Below, piece after piece: positions 1-8,095 of a stretch of 11,307 nucleotides of DNA (position 1 is the stretch's first letter; each line of letters opens with the position of its first letter). Source of the DNA: Bacteroidota bacterium (GTDB lineage Bacteria; Bacteroidota; Bacteroidia; Chitinophagales; LD1); contig JAQBNQ010000079.1 in the NCBI GenBank assembly GCA_028288545.1, positions 1 through 11,307 on the forward strand, given 5' to 3'. Under the pieces are notes generated by a model, which saw only the letters and a list, made by a program, of their open reading frames with translations, was not told where the DNA came from and made no database searches. A program made the position numbers and the translations under genes.

Positions 1-2
1 GC

Positions 3-3000
3 CCCGGTGCCAAAGACACGCTTTCAACACCTAACAGTTTCGTTTCTTATCACTGGAGTACCGGAAGCACTACAACGTCAACCGTTGTAATCACGGGCGG
101 AGCATATAGCCTTGACGTAACTGATGCAAACGGATGTACCACCTCTACCGCTATTGCTATTGGCACCGGACAGGCCCCCACCGCTAATGTAACAGCAGGT
201 GGACCCTTGAATTTTTGTGCGGGGAGCAGTGTTACGCTTACCGCTAATAGTGGAACAGGTTATACTTATCACTGGTCAACCGGGGCAAGTACGGCGGCAA
301 TTAATGTTACGCAGACGGGAAGTTATATTGTTACGGTACACAATGTATGTGATAGTGCTGTATCGTCGGCTACCAGTGTAATTGTAAATTCAATTGTAAC
401 GCCCAGCATAGCTATAAACTCAAGCGGCTCAATTATTTGTACCGGTACACAAGTTACTTTTAGTGTAAGCGGTATTTCGAACGGAGGTAGTTCACCCTCC
501 TATCAGTGGAAGAAGAATGGGAATAATGTAGGAACGAACACCACCAGCTACGCTGACAATGCTTTGCTGAATGGTGACATTATCACCTGCGTGTTGACGA
601 GCAATGCTGTCTGCACTTCAAGTTCTACGGCAACCTCCAACCCGGTTATAATGACGGTTAATCCAATCTTAACTCCGGCTTTAACTATTACTACAAGTGC
701 AACAACCATTTGCGATGGGGCGCATGTAACGTTTAATGTTATTTCAACCAGCAACGGTGGCAACGGGCCGGTTTATCAATGGAAGAAAAACGGGAATAAT
801 GTGGGCACCAACTCCACTTCATATGCAGACAACGCTTTACTAAATAATGATGTGATCACCTGCGTTGTAACCAGCAATGCCACTTGTGCCTCGCCGGTAA
901 CGGCCACATCAAATACTATAACGATGACGGTAAATCCGATTTTAATACCATCTGTAAGTATTGGTGCAAGTGCCACTACTATTTGTGCGGGTACCCTAGT
1001 AACCTTTACAGCAACGCCAACTAATGGAGGAGCGGCCCCTGCTTACCAGTGGAAGAAAAATGGAAATAATGTGGGGACAAGCTCAGTTACGTATACGGAT
1101 AATGGTTTAGCAAATAACGATGTTATAAGCTGCGTGTTAACCAGTAATGCAACCTGTGCATCGCCCACAACTGCAACATCCAACACGGTTACTATGACGG
1201 TGAATCCAACACTTGTTCCCGCTATAAATGTTGGTGCAAGTGCTACTACTATTTGCGCGGACACATTGATCACTTTTACCGCAACACCGACTAACGGTGG
1301 TGCAACGCCGGCTTACCAGTGGAAAAAGAATGGAAATAATGTGGGAGCAAATTCCGCGACATATAGCGACAATGGCCTGGTAAATAACGATGCAATCACC
1401 TGCGTGTTAACGAGCAATGCAAGCTGTGCATCGCCGGTTACAGCAACTTCAAACGCTATTTCGATAACTGTGAATCCTTTACTGGTGCCTGCGATTTCAG
1501 TTAATGCATCTCAAACAACAGTGTGTGCAGGTTCGGTGGTAATTTTTACTGCCCCAGCAACTAACGGAGGAGCGGCTCCGGTTTATCAATGGAAAAAGAA
1601 TAACGTAGACGTTGGCATTAACTCTGATACCTATGTTGACAGCACTTTGGCGAATAATGATGTGGTTAGTTGTGTGCTTACCAGTAATGCTTTATGCGCT
1701 TCGCCACTTACTGCCACGTCCAATAATATTACTATAACGCTTAGCGGAACAGTAACCCCTTCCATTTCTATAACTGCACCGGGTTTGATTTGCCAGGGCC
1801 AGCCTGCCTTGTTTACGGCAACTGCAGTTAACGGAGGAACGAACCCGGTTTATCAATGGAGGAAGAATGGAAATAACGTTGGCGGTAACTCATCCACATA
1901 CTCCGATAATGGTTTGGGTACTAATGATGTTATTACCTGTGCTTTAACCAGCAATGCGGGATGCGTTGCACCGGATACTGCAAATTCAAATTCTGTTACG
2001 GTAACGGTGAATGCTACTGTTACCCCGTCGCTTACTATTGCAGCATCGGATACCAATATTTGCGCAGGAACCCCTGTAACATTTACTGCAACACCAACCG
2101 ATGGAGGAATTACACCTGCTTATCAATGGTTGAAAAATGGAAGTGCTGTTGGTTCTAATTCTGCCACTTACGCCGACAATACATTAAGCAGCGCGGATAC
2201 CATTAAATGTATTTTAACCAGCAATGCTACCTGTGCAACGGCTTCAACGGCCACTTCAAACTTTATTATTGTAACAGTTAATGCGGTAGTTATTCCTGCC
2301 GTTAGCATTGGTTCAACAGCAACAAATATTTGCGCGGGAACACCGGTTACATTTACAGCTACATCAACGAACGGGGGCGCAACATCGGTTTATCAGTGGA
2401 AGAAAAATGGAAATAATGTTGGCAGTAATTCTGCCACGTATATTGATAGCACCCTGAATGATAATGATGCAATTAGCTGCGTGATTACAAGCAACGCTAC
2501 CTGTGCCTCGCCAACAACAGCAACGTCTTCATCTATCACCGTTTCGGTTACGGCACTTGTAACGCCATCGGTCAGTATTTCGGTCAGTCCAAACGATACT
2601 GTCTGCGCCGGAACCTTACTTACTTTTACCGCCACAGCCAATAATGAAGGAAATGCACCGGGTTATCAATGGCTGGTGAATGGCTTGAATGTTACAGGCA
2701 ACGGCAATACATACGTTTCCGGTTCTTTATTGAGCGGTGACCTGGTTAGCGTTATACTCGCGCCGAATGCGCAGTGTGTTAGCGTTATCAATGTTACTTC
2801 AAATTCAATAAGGCTTACAATTAATCCAATTCCCGCTACGCCGGTTATAGTTACGGTAGGGGTCGATTCTATTGCCAGCAGCGTAAGCGGAGATAGTTAT
2901 GAATGGTTATTTAATGACGCGGCGAGCGGTTTAGCCACGCAAACCATTGGACTAACGCAAAGCGGAAGTTACAAGGTGATAGTTACTGCTACCGGCTGTG

Positions 3001-3293
3001 TTTCTGATACTTCGGCTGCCTTTAATTACACCTTTACGGGATTGAAAGAAATTAACGATGTGATCGTTAAACTGTATCCGAACCCCAACCAGGGTAATTT
3101 TATTATAGATGCCAATGCGGATATCGACATTATCCGCTTATACGATGTTACAGGCCGGATAATTTTTGAACAGCAGCAAATTAAAGCGAGTCGGTTTATT
3201 GTTGATATTCCGTTAGTTACCGCTGGCCTTCTTAATGTTGAGATCATAAGTGGGGGCAACAGGTGGATTGGCAAGATCAGCGTTGTAAAATAA
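3..3293 (+). CDS. Large Ig-repeat surface/secreted protein with T9SS sorting domain (5' partial)
   Basis: The reading frame is open to the left edge, so the start codon and signal peptide lie outside the window; an internal TTG at 207 is not a credible start because the frame and domain pattern continue upstream of it. The visible 1096 residues hold two short beta modules with the pattern YHWSTG...G.Y.V.V (about 45-398), nine tandem Ig-like units (399-2837), one more short module (YEWLFND...SGSYKV) and a C-terminal type IX sorting domain. Proteins of this layout are exported by Sec, cross the outer membrane by T9SS and are released or anchored at the surface, where tandem Ig-like domains act as a stalk or adhesin. 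Composition is rich in Thr, Ser, Asn, Val and Ala with few charges, typical of such stalks. Any catalytic or ligand-binding head would be upstream. The exact function (adhesion, gliding, matrix) is not determinable. No T9SS machinery gene is in the window. The stop is TAA. Confidence 0.93.
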   Translation, partial: PGAKDTLSTPNSFVSYHWSTGSTTTSTVVITGGAYSLDVTDANGCTTSTAIAIGTGQAPTANVTAGGPLNFCAGSSVTLTANSGTGYTYHWSTGASTAAINVTQTGSYIVTVHNVCDSAVSSATSVIVNSIVTPSIAINSSGSIICTGTQVTFSVSGISNGGSSPSYQWKKNGNNVGTNTTSYADNALLNGDIITCVLTSNAVCTSSSTATSNPVIMTVNPILTPALTITTSATTICDGAHVTFNVISTSNGGNGPVYQWKKNGNNVGTNSTSYADNALLNNDVITCVVTSNATCASPVTATSNTITMTVNPILIPSVSIGASATTICAGTLVTFTATPTNGGAAPAYQWKKNGNNVGTSSVTYTDNGLANNDVISCVLTSNATCASPTTATSNTVTMTVNPTLVPAINVGASATTICADTLITFTATPTNGGATPAYQWKKNGNNVGANSATYSDNGLVNNDAITCVLTSNASCASPVTATSNAISITVNPLLVPAISVNASQTTVCAGSVVIFTAPATNGGAAPVYQWKKNNVDVGINSDTYVDSTLANNDVVSCVLTSNALCASPLTATSNNITITLSGTVTPSISITAPGLICQGQPALFTATAVNGGTNPVYQWRKNGNNVGGNSSTYSDNGLGTNDVITCALTSNAGCVAPDTANSNSVTVTVNATVTPSLTIAASDTNICAGTPVTFTATPTDGGITPAYQWLKNGSAVGSNSATYADNTLSSADTIKCILTSNATCATASTATSNFIIVTVNAVVIPAVSIGSTATNICAGTPVTFTATSTNGGATSVYQWKKNGNNVGSNSATYIDSTLNDNDAISCVITSNATCASPTTATSSSITVSVTALVTPSVSISVSPNDTVCAGTLLTFTATANNEGNAPGYQWLVNGLNVTGNGNTYVSGSLLSGDLVSVILAPNAQCVSVINVTSNSIRLTINPIPATPVIVTVGVDSIASSVSGDSYEWLFNDAASGLATQTIGLTQSGSYKVIVTATGCVSDTSAAFNYTFTGLKEINDVIVKLYPNPNQGNFIIDANADIDIIRLYDVTGRIIFEQQQIKASRFIVDIPLVTAGLLNVEIISGGNRWIGKISVVK
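399..2837 (+). repeat. Nine tandem Ig-like coding repeats, about 270 bp each
   Basis: The YQW codons recur at 501, 774, 1044, 1314, 1584, 1851, 2121, 2391 and 2664, giving steps of 273, 270, 270, 270, 267, 270, 270 and 273 bases. Each unit follows the order P.(I/V).(I/V)...CAGT.(V/L)TFTAT, then NGG..P.YQWKKNGNNVG, then S.TY.DN.L..ND.I.CVLTSNA.CASP.TATSN.I..TVN. This looks like an Ig-type beta sandwich with the strand-C Trp and, in most units, three Cys. Middle units are most alike; the ninth (NEGNAPGYQWLVNG) is the most diverged and lacks the middle Cys. Similarity at both DNA and protein level points to expansion by internal duplication. Such arrays are prone to copy-number change and to assembly collapse. 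Confidence 0.92.
3066..3290 (+). other. T9SS type A C-terminal sorting domain (protein domain)
   Basis: The last 75 residues of the large protein begin VKLYPNPNQGNF, continue with IRLYDVTGRIIFE and end WIGKISVVK at the stop codon. This is the order of the Por secretion system C-terminal sorting domain (TIGR04183 type): YPNP.xG, a D..GR.. centre, and a short terminal beta strand with a basic residue near the end. In known T9SS cargo this domain directs outer-membrane translocation and is removed at the surface. Identification is by motif; no profile score was computed. Confidence 0.92.
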
Positions 3294-3413
3294 ATGAAGT
3301 TGCGATGGCATTAAGAGATAAGCCTGGCAGGCTCAAAAAAGCAGTATCGATAGCGCATTTTTTCGAATGAAACAAAAGCGTTATTTTACGGCCCATTTTT
3401 ACTAATTTGAGCC

Positions 3414-3728
3414 ATGATAACCGAAGCTACCCTTGCCAAAGTAATTAACCAGATGCACGATATAAACAAACGTGCAAAGCGCGAAAAAAATTCGGCTATT
3501 GAACGTTCGTGCGAGCGCATTAAAAACGTGTTTGAAGAAGATGGGGTTATCATACACGATCCGACCGGTGAAAAATACGACATGAGCCGCACCGATTGTG
3601 AGGCCAATATTGTTTCCATAAATTTATTATCGCCCTTAACTATTACCGATGTAATTAAGCCTGTTATATACATTGGCAAAAACGGCAAACGCGAAATGAT
3701 ACAACAGGGATTAGTTATTGTTGAATAG
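3414..3728 (+). CDS. GrpE-like nucleotide exchange factor, minimal head-domain form
   Basis: A 104-residue protein. Residues about 44-104 read like the GrpE beta head: GVIIHDPTGEKYD (GrpE has a G...-DP.GE.+D segment), then ITDVIKPVIYIGKNGK and IQQGLVIVE, matching the V...GY...gr.iRpA.V.V end of GrpE. Residues 1-40 are a short charged helix (NKRAKREKNSAIERSCERIKNVF) in place of the long dimer-forming coiled coil; E. coli GrpE is about twice this length. GrpE proteins release ADP from Hsp70. The next gene, 18 bases downstream and co-directional, is an Hsp70, so the pair is almost certainly an operon and this is probably its dedicated exchange factor. There is no good Shine-Dalgarno before the ATG, which is common in this phylum. 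The alternative is an Hsp70-associated protein of unknown role; similarity to GrpE is read by eye and is moderate. Confidence 0.68.
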   Translation: MITEATLAKVINQMHDINKRAKREKNSAIERSCERIKNVFEEDGVIIHDPTGEKYDMSRTDCEANIVSINLLSPLTITDVIKPVIYIGKNGKREMIQQGLVIVE

Positions 3729-3746
3729 GATTTAAAAAATGATTTG

Positions 3747-6245
3747 ATGGCAAGTACAATTAATATAGGAATAGACCTGGGAACCACTAACTCGCTGATT
3801 GCAATAGCAAAAGAAGGAAGTGTTGAGGTTTTTAAAAACCCGGTGGGGCATAAAGAAACTTTACCAAGCTGCGTTGCTTTTAGAAACGGAAGAGTTATTG
3901 TGGGTGAAAAGGCAAGAGAGCTGATTGAAAAGGACCCGGTGAATGTTATCCAGTCGTTTAAACGAAAGATGGGTACAGACCAACGTTTTTTTATTGAATC
4001 GACCAGCGCATTTGTATCGCCGGTTGAGCTTTCGGCATATGTATTAAAGGAGTTGAAGAATTTTATTTACTCGGGCGAGCAATTAAACTCGGCCATTATT
4101 ACTATCCCTGCGTCGTTTGATACACTGCAAAGCAACGCCACTAAAGAGGCGGGATACCAGGCGGGAATAAAGGAAGTAGTGTTGTTGCAGGAACCTATTG
4201 CTGCCAGCCTTGCATTTGTAAACAAGGTAGCCGATAAAGATAAACTTGCAGGTAACTGGCTGGTGTATGATTTGGGTGGAGGCACTTTTGATGCGGCCAT
4301 AGTGGAAGTAGGCAACGAAATGCGTGTGCTTGATCACAAAGGCAATAACTACCTGGGCGGATTGGACTTTGATAATCTTATCATCGAAAAATTTGTTGCG
4401 CCATTCCTTCAGCTAAAATCGGGTTACGAGAATGTGTTGGGAGAATTGAAAACGGCGGGATCTAAACTGAACCGCCTGTATTATATTTTATTGCATAAGG
4501 CCGAAGAAGTAAAGAAGGAGCTTTCAGTTAGTCAATCGGCGGAAATAGAATTTGATTACGAAAACAGCGCCGGAAATCTTCAGACGGAATTAATAGTAAT
4601 ACAGCGTTCGGAGTTTGAGGATCTGATACGTGAGAAGATTGCACAAACTATACAGATCATTACAGACCTACTGCGCAATAACGGACTTGCAGCGGAACAA
4701 ATACGGCAAATATTGCTGGTGGGTGGAAGCACTTATATTCCATTGGTTAAAAAAATGCTGGAAGAAGAGGCAGGTATTAAGGTCAACAACTCTATTGACC
4801 CTACCACAGCTATTGCAGTAGGTGCGGCTTATTTTGCCTCTTCGAAAATTGCAGCAGGTGGCGATGATTCGGTTAAGGTTGCGGAGGCTGCTAATAATAA
4901 AACAGCTTTTGAAGTTAGGCATTCGTACAACAAACATTGCAGCAATGCAGAGGAAGTTTATGTGGCTACTATTGAGGGACCGGTGGCCAATCACTTTTAC
5001 CGCATTATCCGTAACGATGGTGGATTTGATACGGGCATGGTGCCTTTGAAGGATAAAATATCTGCGGTGCTGCCCTTACTGGCCGGCAACAACAATCATT
5101 TTGTATTTAAAATATTTGACAGCGGCGGTGATGTAGTGTACACCTATCCTGAAACTATTTCGATTAACCAGGGCACCTACAGTATTTACGGGCAAACTTT
5201 GCCAAACGATATTTGCCTGGAGGTTGACAACATTAACACCAACAACACCAAGCTGGAAATCATTTTTCATAAAAACGCTTTATTGCCTTTAAAGAAAACC
5301 GTGGTTAAAACCTTGTCGCGCACGGTTACAAAAGGTAGCGCAGAATCGGTGATAATTAATGTGTTTGAGGGCAACAGGTTTTCAAAGCCCGCCTCGTGCG
5401 TTGCATTGGGTTATTTGCGCATTGGGGGAGAGGAGCTTACCGGCAATATCTATAAAGGCTCGGACCTTGAGTTGACCTTTGAGATAAGCGAATCGCGGGA
5501 TATTAAGGTGGTGGCTTTTTGCATTAGCACCACGCAGGAGTTTTCGAATATTTTTAAACCGACCGAAAGAAAGATAAACCGGCAAAAGTTATTGATGGAG
5601 TTGACGGAATTAAAAAGCCGCAGCCAACGCGAATTGTCGGATGCGCTTAGTTCGGAAAATTATGTGAATGCGGACAACCTGAAAAGGAACGATGATGAGT
5701 TGGGTCAGATGATACTGGAACTTAAAAGAGCGCCGGAGGGAGATGTTACTGATACGGTTTACCAGGTGGAGGAAAGAAAGCGTTATTACTCGCAATTATT
5801 TGATGAGCAGAACCAGTTTGAATCGGCAGACCAACTGAAGGAAGAATATATAGAGACGCGTAAGTACATGGAGGAATTGCTGAGTGAACGTGGTACCCCG
5901 CGCCAAAAGCAACAACTGCAAAAAATTGTAGCTGACGAAGCGCAGATACTTTTGTCGCCTTCGGCGCACGTGGTAAAAGCGGTTATAGTGGATCTTGAAA
6001 GAATGATCTATGAAATACGCTCTAACGATCCAGAGTATATTATCGGCCGGTTTATGAATTTGCGCAATTTCCCGTCTACCTCTTATAAGGATTACAACCG
6101 CGCCAAAAAACTTTTTGCTTCGGGCGAAAAGGCTTTTGACGAGCGCAACTATGGCGAGTTGGGTGGTATTAACCAGGCGCTTGTAAATAACCTGATTGAT
6201 GAGTTGCTGATGAAAACGGATTATAGTAATACGGGATTGAAATAG
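3747..6245 (+). CDS. Divergent Hsp70-family (DnaK-like) chaperone, 832 aa
   Basis: Cytosolic ATP-dependent chaperone; no signal peptide. The nucleotide-binding domain spans residues 1-366: phosphate-1 IGIDLGTTNS (7-16, Asp10), SFKRKMG with Lys72 aligning to the DnaK catalytic Lys70, IPASFD and LLQEPIAASLAF (Glu149), phosphate-2 VYDLGGGTFD (Asp175, Thr180) and adenosine motif ILLVGGSTYIPLV (322-334). ATPase residues therefore look intact. The DnaK linker (VLLLDVTPLSLG) is absent; an acidic linker and about 100 extra residues (385-485) follow. A substrate-binding beta region runs about 487-592 (DICLEVD, LPLKKTVVKT, IINVFEGNR, LELTFEI). A long charged helical region covers about 606-832, longer than the DnaK lid. 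DnaK is about 638 residues, so this is not the housekeeping copy. ATG 3747 is preferred over TTG 3744 because it directly precedes the conserved N-terminus. It lies 18 bases after the GrpE-like gene. Clients and J-partner are unknown. Confidence 0.9.
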   Translation: MASTINIGIDLGTTNSLIAIAKEGSVEVFKNPVGHKETLPSCVAFRNGRVIVGEKARELIEKDPVNVIQSFKRKMGTDQRFFIESTSAFVSPVELSAYVLKELKNFIYSGEQLNSAIITIPASFDTLQSNATKEAGYQAGIKEVVLLQEPIAASLAFVNKVADKDKLAGNWLVYDLGGGTFDAAIVEVGNEMRVLDHKGNNYLGGLDFDNLIIEKFVAPFLQLKSGYENVLGELKTAGSKLNRLYYILLHKAEEVKKELSVSQSAEIEFDYENSAGNLQTELIVIQRSEFEDLIREKIAQTIQIITDLLRNNGLAAEQIRQILLVGGSTYIPLVKKMLEEEAGIKVNNSIDPTTAIAVGAAYFASSKIAAGGDDSVKVAEAANNKTAFEVRHSYNKHCSNAEEVYVATIEGPVANHFYRIIRNDGGFDTGMVPLKDKISAVLPLLAGNNNHFVFKIFDSGGDVVYTYPETISINQGTYSIYGQTLPNDICLEVDNINTNNTKLEIIFHKNALLPLKKTVVKTLSRTVTKGSAESVIINVFEGNRFSKPASCVALGYLRIGGEELTGNIYKGSDLELTFEISESRDIKVVAFCISTTQEFSNIFKPTERKINRQKLLMELTELKSRSQRELSDALSSENYVNADNLKRNDDELGQMILELKRAPEGDVTDTVYQVEERKRYYSQLFDEQNQFESADQLKEEYIETRKYMEELLSERGTPRQKQQLQKIVADEAQILLSPSAHVVKAVIVDLERMIYEIRSNDPEYIIGRFMNLRNFPSTSYKDYNRAKKLFASGEKAFDERNYGELGGINQALVNNLIDELLMKTDYSNTGLK
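4899..5201 (+). other. Extra domain between Hsp70 ATPase and substrate-binding regions
   Basis: These codons give residues 385-485 of the Hsp70. In DnaK only about 10 linker residues join the ATPase domain to the beta substrate-binding domain. Here the ATPase domain ends at AVGAAYFASSK, and the first recognisable SBD strand is DICLEVD. The segment between has alternating hydrophobic residues and turn-forming GG, DGG and NNN motifs (for example VATIEGPVANHFYRI, FKIFDSGGDVVYTY, INQGTYSIYG), suggesting a beta-sandwich-like fold. The frame is uninterrupted and base use is like the flanks, so it is a genuine domain rather than an assembly artefact. Function unknown; boundaries are approximate. Confidence 0.6.
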
Positions 6246-6248
6246 ATT

Positions 6249-6297
6249 TCAGATATTAGACACAAGATTCTAGACACTAGACTTTAGACAAAGGCAG
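6249..6297 (+). repeat. Phased 7-base TTAGACA-type repeats, copy 1
   Basis: Starting 4 bases after the Hsp70 stop there are seven heptamers in exact 7-base register: TCAGATA, TTAGACA, CAAGATT, CTAGACA, CTAGACT, TTAGACA, AAGGCAG. The consensus is NTAGACA with a distinct last unit. A second array of the same kind, also ending in AAGGCAG, is at 8096-8130. The array is noncoding and sits in the convergent spacer. Confidence 0.75.
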
Positions 6298-6350
6298 AGT
6301 GCCGTCCACCCTCTTATTGATTCCTTTTACTGCGTAACGGAATAAATCTT

Positions 6351-6386
6351 CTCCCGCCTGTCTGCCGACAGGCAGGCCAGCGGGAG
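6351..6386. repeat. GC-rich palindromic element in convergent spacer
   Basis: A perfect 7-bp stem GCCTGTC (6356-6362) and GACAGGC (6367-6373) closes on a TGCC loop. CTCCC at 6351-6355 can further pair with GGGAG at 6382-6386, leaving bases 6374-6381 bulged. It lies between convergent gene ends (6245 and 6416), so an RNA hairpin could form in both transcripts and stabilise or end them. Neither strand has a T-run after the stem, so it is not a classical intrinsic terminator. Its GC-rich form stands out from the surrounding sequence and resembles a dispersed palindromic (REP-like) element. Confidence 0.6.
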
Positions 6387-6409
6387 ACAGTCCTATCCAA
6401 CGGGAGACA
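6381..6409. repeat. Short direct repeat CGGGAGACA, two copies
   Basis: CGGGAGACA occurs at 6381-6389 and again at 6401-6409, exactly 20 bases (about two helical turns) apart. The first copy overlaps the right arm of the adjacent palindrome. This may be a partial duplication of the palindrome's edge or a pair of protein sites; it lies at the 3' end of the minus-strand gene, which argues against an operator role. Confidence 0.5.
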
Positions 6410-6415
6410 TCTTAA

Positions 6416-8041
6416 TCAATTCATGTCGTAATCGCGGATGATGTTTTCGCCTTGCACGTAGAAGAAATAATCTTTGTCTTGATGGGGGTAGGTGAATACG
6501 ATGCGATCGGTGTTGAGTGGATCTGAGATGACGACTTTTAAAATGTTTACGTGGCCCGATATACGCGAGTACGGGTCGGTGCAGTTTTTAAACCAACCTT
6601 TAGCCAAGAGGGTTTTGGGTGTTTTATTGCTGTATATTTTTTTATTGGGGTACCAGCCTGAGCCAAAAAATGGAATTGTCATAAGCCGGCCCTCATGCAC
6701 TTTAGCGAATACCGAATCGCCGGCATTTATTTTTAAAACTTTAAGCTCGGGCCCATCATTATAAAGCAAAACCATGGGGGTACGGGTAAGATTAAAAAAC
6801 ATAAGAGGCAGTGATTGTGAGTTTGCGTATTGCATTTCCTCTTTTGATTTCCATCCTTTATCAATTGCACTTTGCAGACTTCCAACTTCCATACCAATTA
6901 CAGGTTGGTCCTCTGCGGGATATTTAACCGGAACGAGGCTATGCGAAGATGCACGTAAGGCTTTTACAAGTGAGTTTAGGAAGGCTTCGTTTTTTTCATC
7001 GAGCGCTGCATAAGCGATTTTAACCGAATCGGAGCGAAGGATCTCACTGGCAGCGGCAATGGTGCGACGACTCTCTTCAGCAGTTTTAAGATACTCGGTA
7101 AAGGTACTGTTGTTGGTGAACGAATCGGAGGACGAATGACTGTTACAGGTGCCTAATCTTAATATAGCCGATAAGGCTACCAGCACTATCCAAACAATGC
7201 GCCCGCCGGAAAGCCAGCTGGAATCAGAAGAGCTGGTGGAAGTGGATGTTTTCTTTTTGTTGCCAAAAATTTCAACCCGGTCCTTCATTTGATTGAGGTA
7301 GTAATCATCGCAATCGAGATTTACCCCAATTTTTGCATAAGCCAATGCCGAACCTTTGTTGCCTGAGTTATATATAAACACCCCCAGGTTTATCATGGCA
7401 ATCATGTACGAGTTGCGGAACGAACTGAAGGTATAGGGCAGTGCGTTGAAAAATTTTATGAGCGCCGGGTTGATGTATTGATCTACCTCGTGTCCGTTCC
7501 ATGATTTTGTTTGCTCAATGCGCTTACCACATTCCACCGCACTGTTATCAAGGTCTTCGAGTCTTGCTTCAAAAGGTTGTAACACCTCAATCAGCATCAT
7601 CTCGTCGAATATTTTATCGGTTTGTTGCAACAGGTATAACAGACAATCGGATCTGCGTTGGCGCAGGGCTATCAGCATTTCGTCGCTCCACACCGGTATA
7701 AACCAGGGACGGACAAAATCCAGGAATTCCTGTTCTTCATCTCCTTTAAATATTGGCTCGGACAAATCATACATCCCCGCTTCTAAAAATTCGCGCAAGG
7801 GGCGGCTATCATAAATGCGCTGGTGGTAATCCATGCGCAGGTTGCCGCCCAGCTTATCAAACAGGTAGATGATATCCTCTTTGGAATACTCAACGCCTTT
7901 TCGGATGACGGTTTTTTGATCGCTTAGTTCGGCCTCAGCAAGAAGCTTGCGTTTAACCAACTGAATTTCGTAGGCAGTTACCTCGCCTGTGTGCCCGGCG
8001 AGGTCTTCACTTAAAAAAGTCAGTGGCGATACGTATTTCAT
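6416..8041 (-). CDS. Single-pass membrane protein of unknown function, 541 aa
   Basis: Not recognised as a named family. The N-terminal half (1-265) is helical and charged, with LVKRKLLAEAEL near residues 29-40, KEDIIYLFDKL near 54-64 and a TPR-like helix pair around 215-258 (MINLGVFIYNSGNKGSALAYAKIGV). A basic, Ser/Thr-rich stretch (262-275) precedes one hydrophobic helix (about 281-298, RIVWIVLVALSAILRLG). A second Ser/Asn-rich linker follows. Residues about 378-541 look beta-rich (MFFNLTRTPMVLLYNDG, IPFFGSGWYP, VFTYPHQDKDYFFYVQGEN). The basic stretch before the helix suggests a cytoplasmic N-terminus and a periplasmic C-terminus; this is inference. No J-domain HPD motif is present. It faces the Hsp70 operon convergently, so co-transcription is excluded. 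The ATG at 8041 has no clear Shine-Dalgarno; the stop is TGA. Confidence 0.85.
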   Translation of the reverse strand: MKYVSPLTFLSEDLAGHTGEVTAYEIQLVKRKLLAEAELSDQKTVIRKGVEYSKEDIIYLFDKLGGNLRMDYHQRIYDSRPLREFLEAGMYDLSEPIFKGDEEQEFLDFVRPWFIPVWSDEMLIALRQRRSDCLLYLLQQTDKIFDEMMLIEVLQPFEARLEDLDNSAVECGKRIEQTKSWNGHEVDQYINPALIKFFNALPYTFSSFRNSYMIAMINLGVFIYNSGNKGSALAYAKIGVNLDCDDYYLNQMKDRVEIFGNKKKTSTSTSSSDSSWLSGGRIVWIVLVALSAILRLGTCNSHSSSDSFTNNSTFTEYLKTAEESRRTIAAASEILRSDSVKIAYAALDEKNEAFLNSLVKALRASSHSLVPVKYPAEDQPVIGMEVGSLQSAIDKGWKSKEEMQYANSQSLPLMFFNLTRTPMVLLYNDGPELKVLKINAGDSVFAKVHEGRLMTIPFFGSGWYPNKKIYSNKTPKTLLAKGWFKNCTDPYSRISGHVNILKVVISDPLNTDRIVFTYPHQDKDYFFYVQGENIIRDYDMN

Positions 8042-8095
8042 CTATTTGTGCTAAAAGGAAACGCAAGATAAATTTATTTTTAAGTAGATGTGAAA

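Noticed and set aside
548..2641. Recurring antisense open frames of about 65-85 codons across the Ig array
   Set aside because: They recur with the same period as the sense repeats and give near-identical peptides (..ALLVTTQVITSLFSKALS..), so they are shadows of the repeated sense codons, not genes.
3321..3333. Inverted repeat AGCCTGGCAGGCT after the large surface gene, as a possible terminator
   Set aside because: The arms leave a 1-base centre and no T-run follows on the + strand (an A-run does), so it does not meet intrinsic terminator criteria.
6249..6297. CRISPR-like array reading of the heptamer repeats
   Set aside because: Units are 7 bases with no spacers and no cas genes nearby.
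6416..8041. J-domain co-chaperone role for the membrane protein opposite the Hsp70
   Set aside because: No HPD motif or J-domain helix pattern is visible, and the gene is convergent rather than in the operon.
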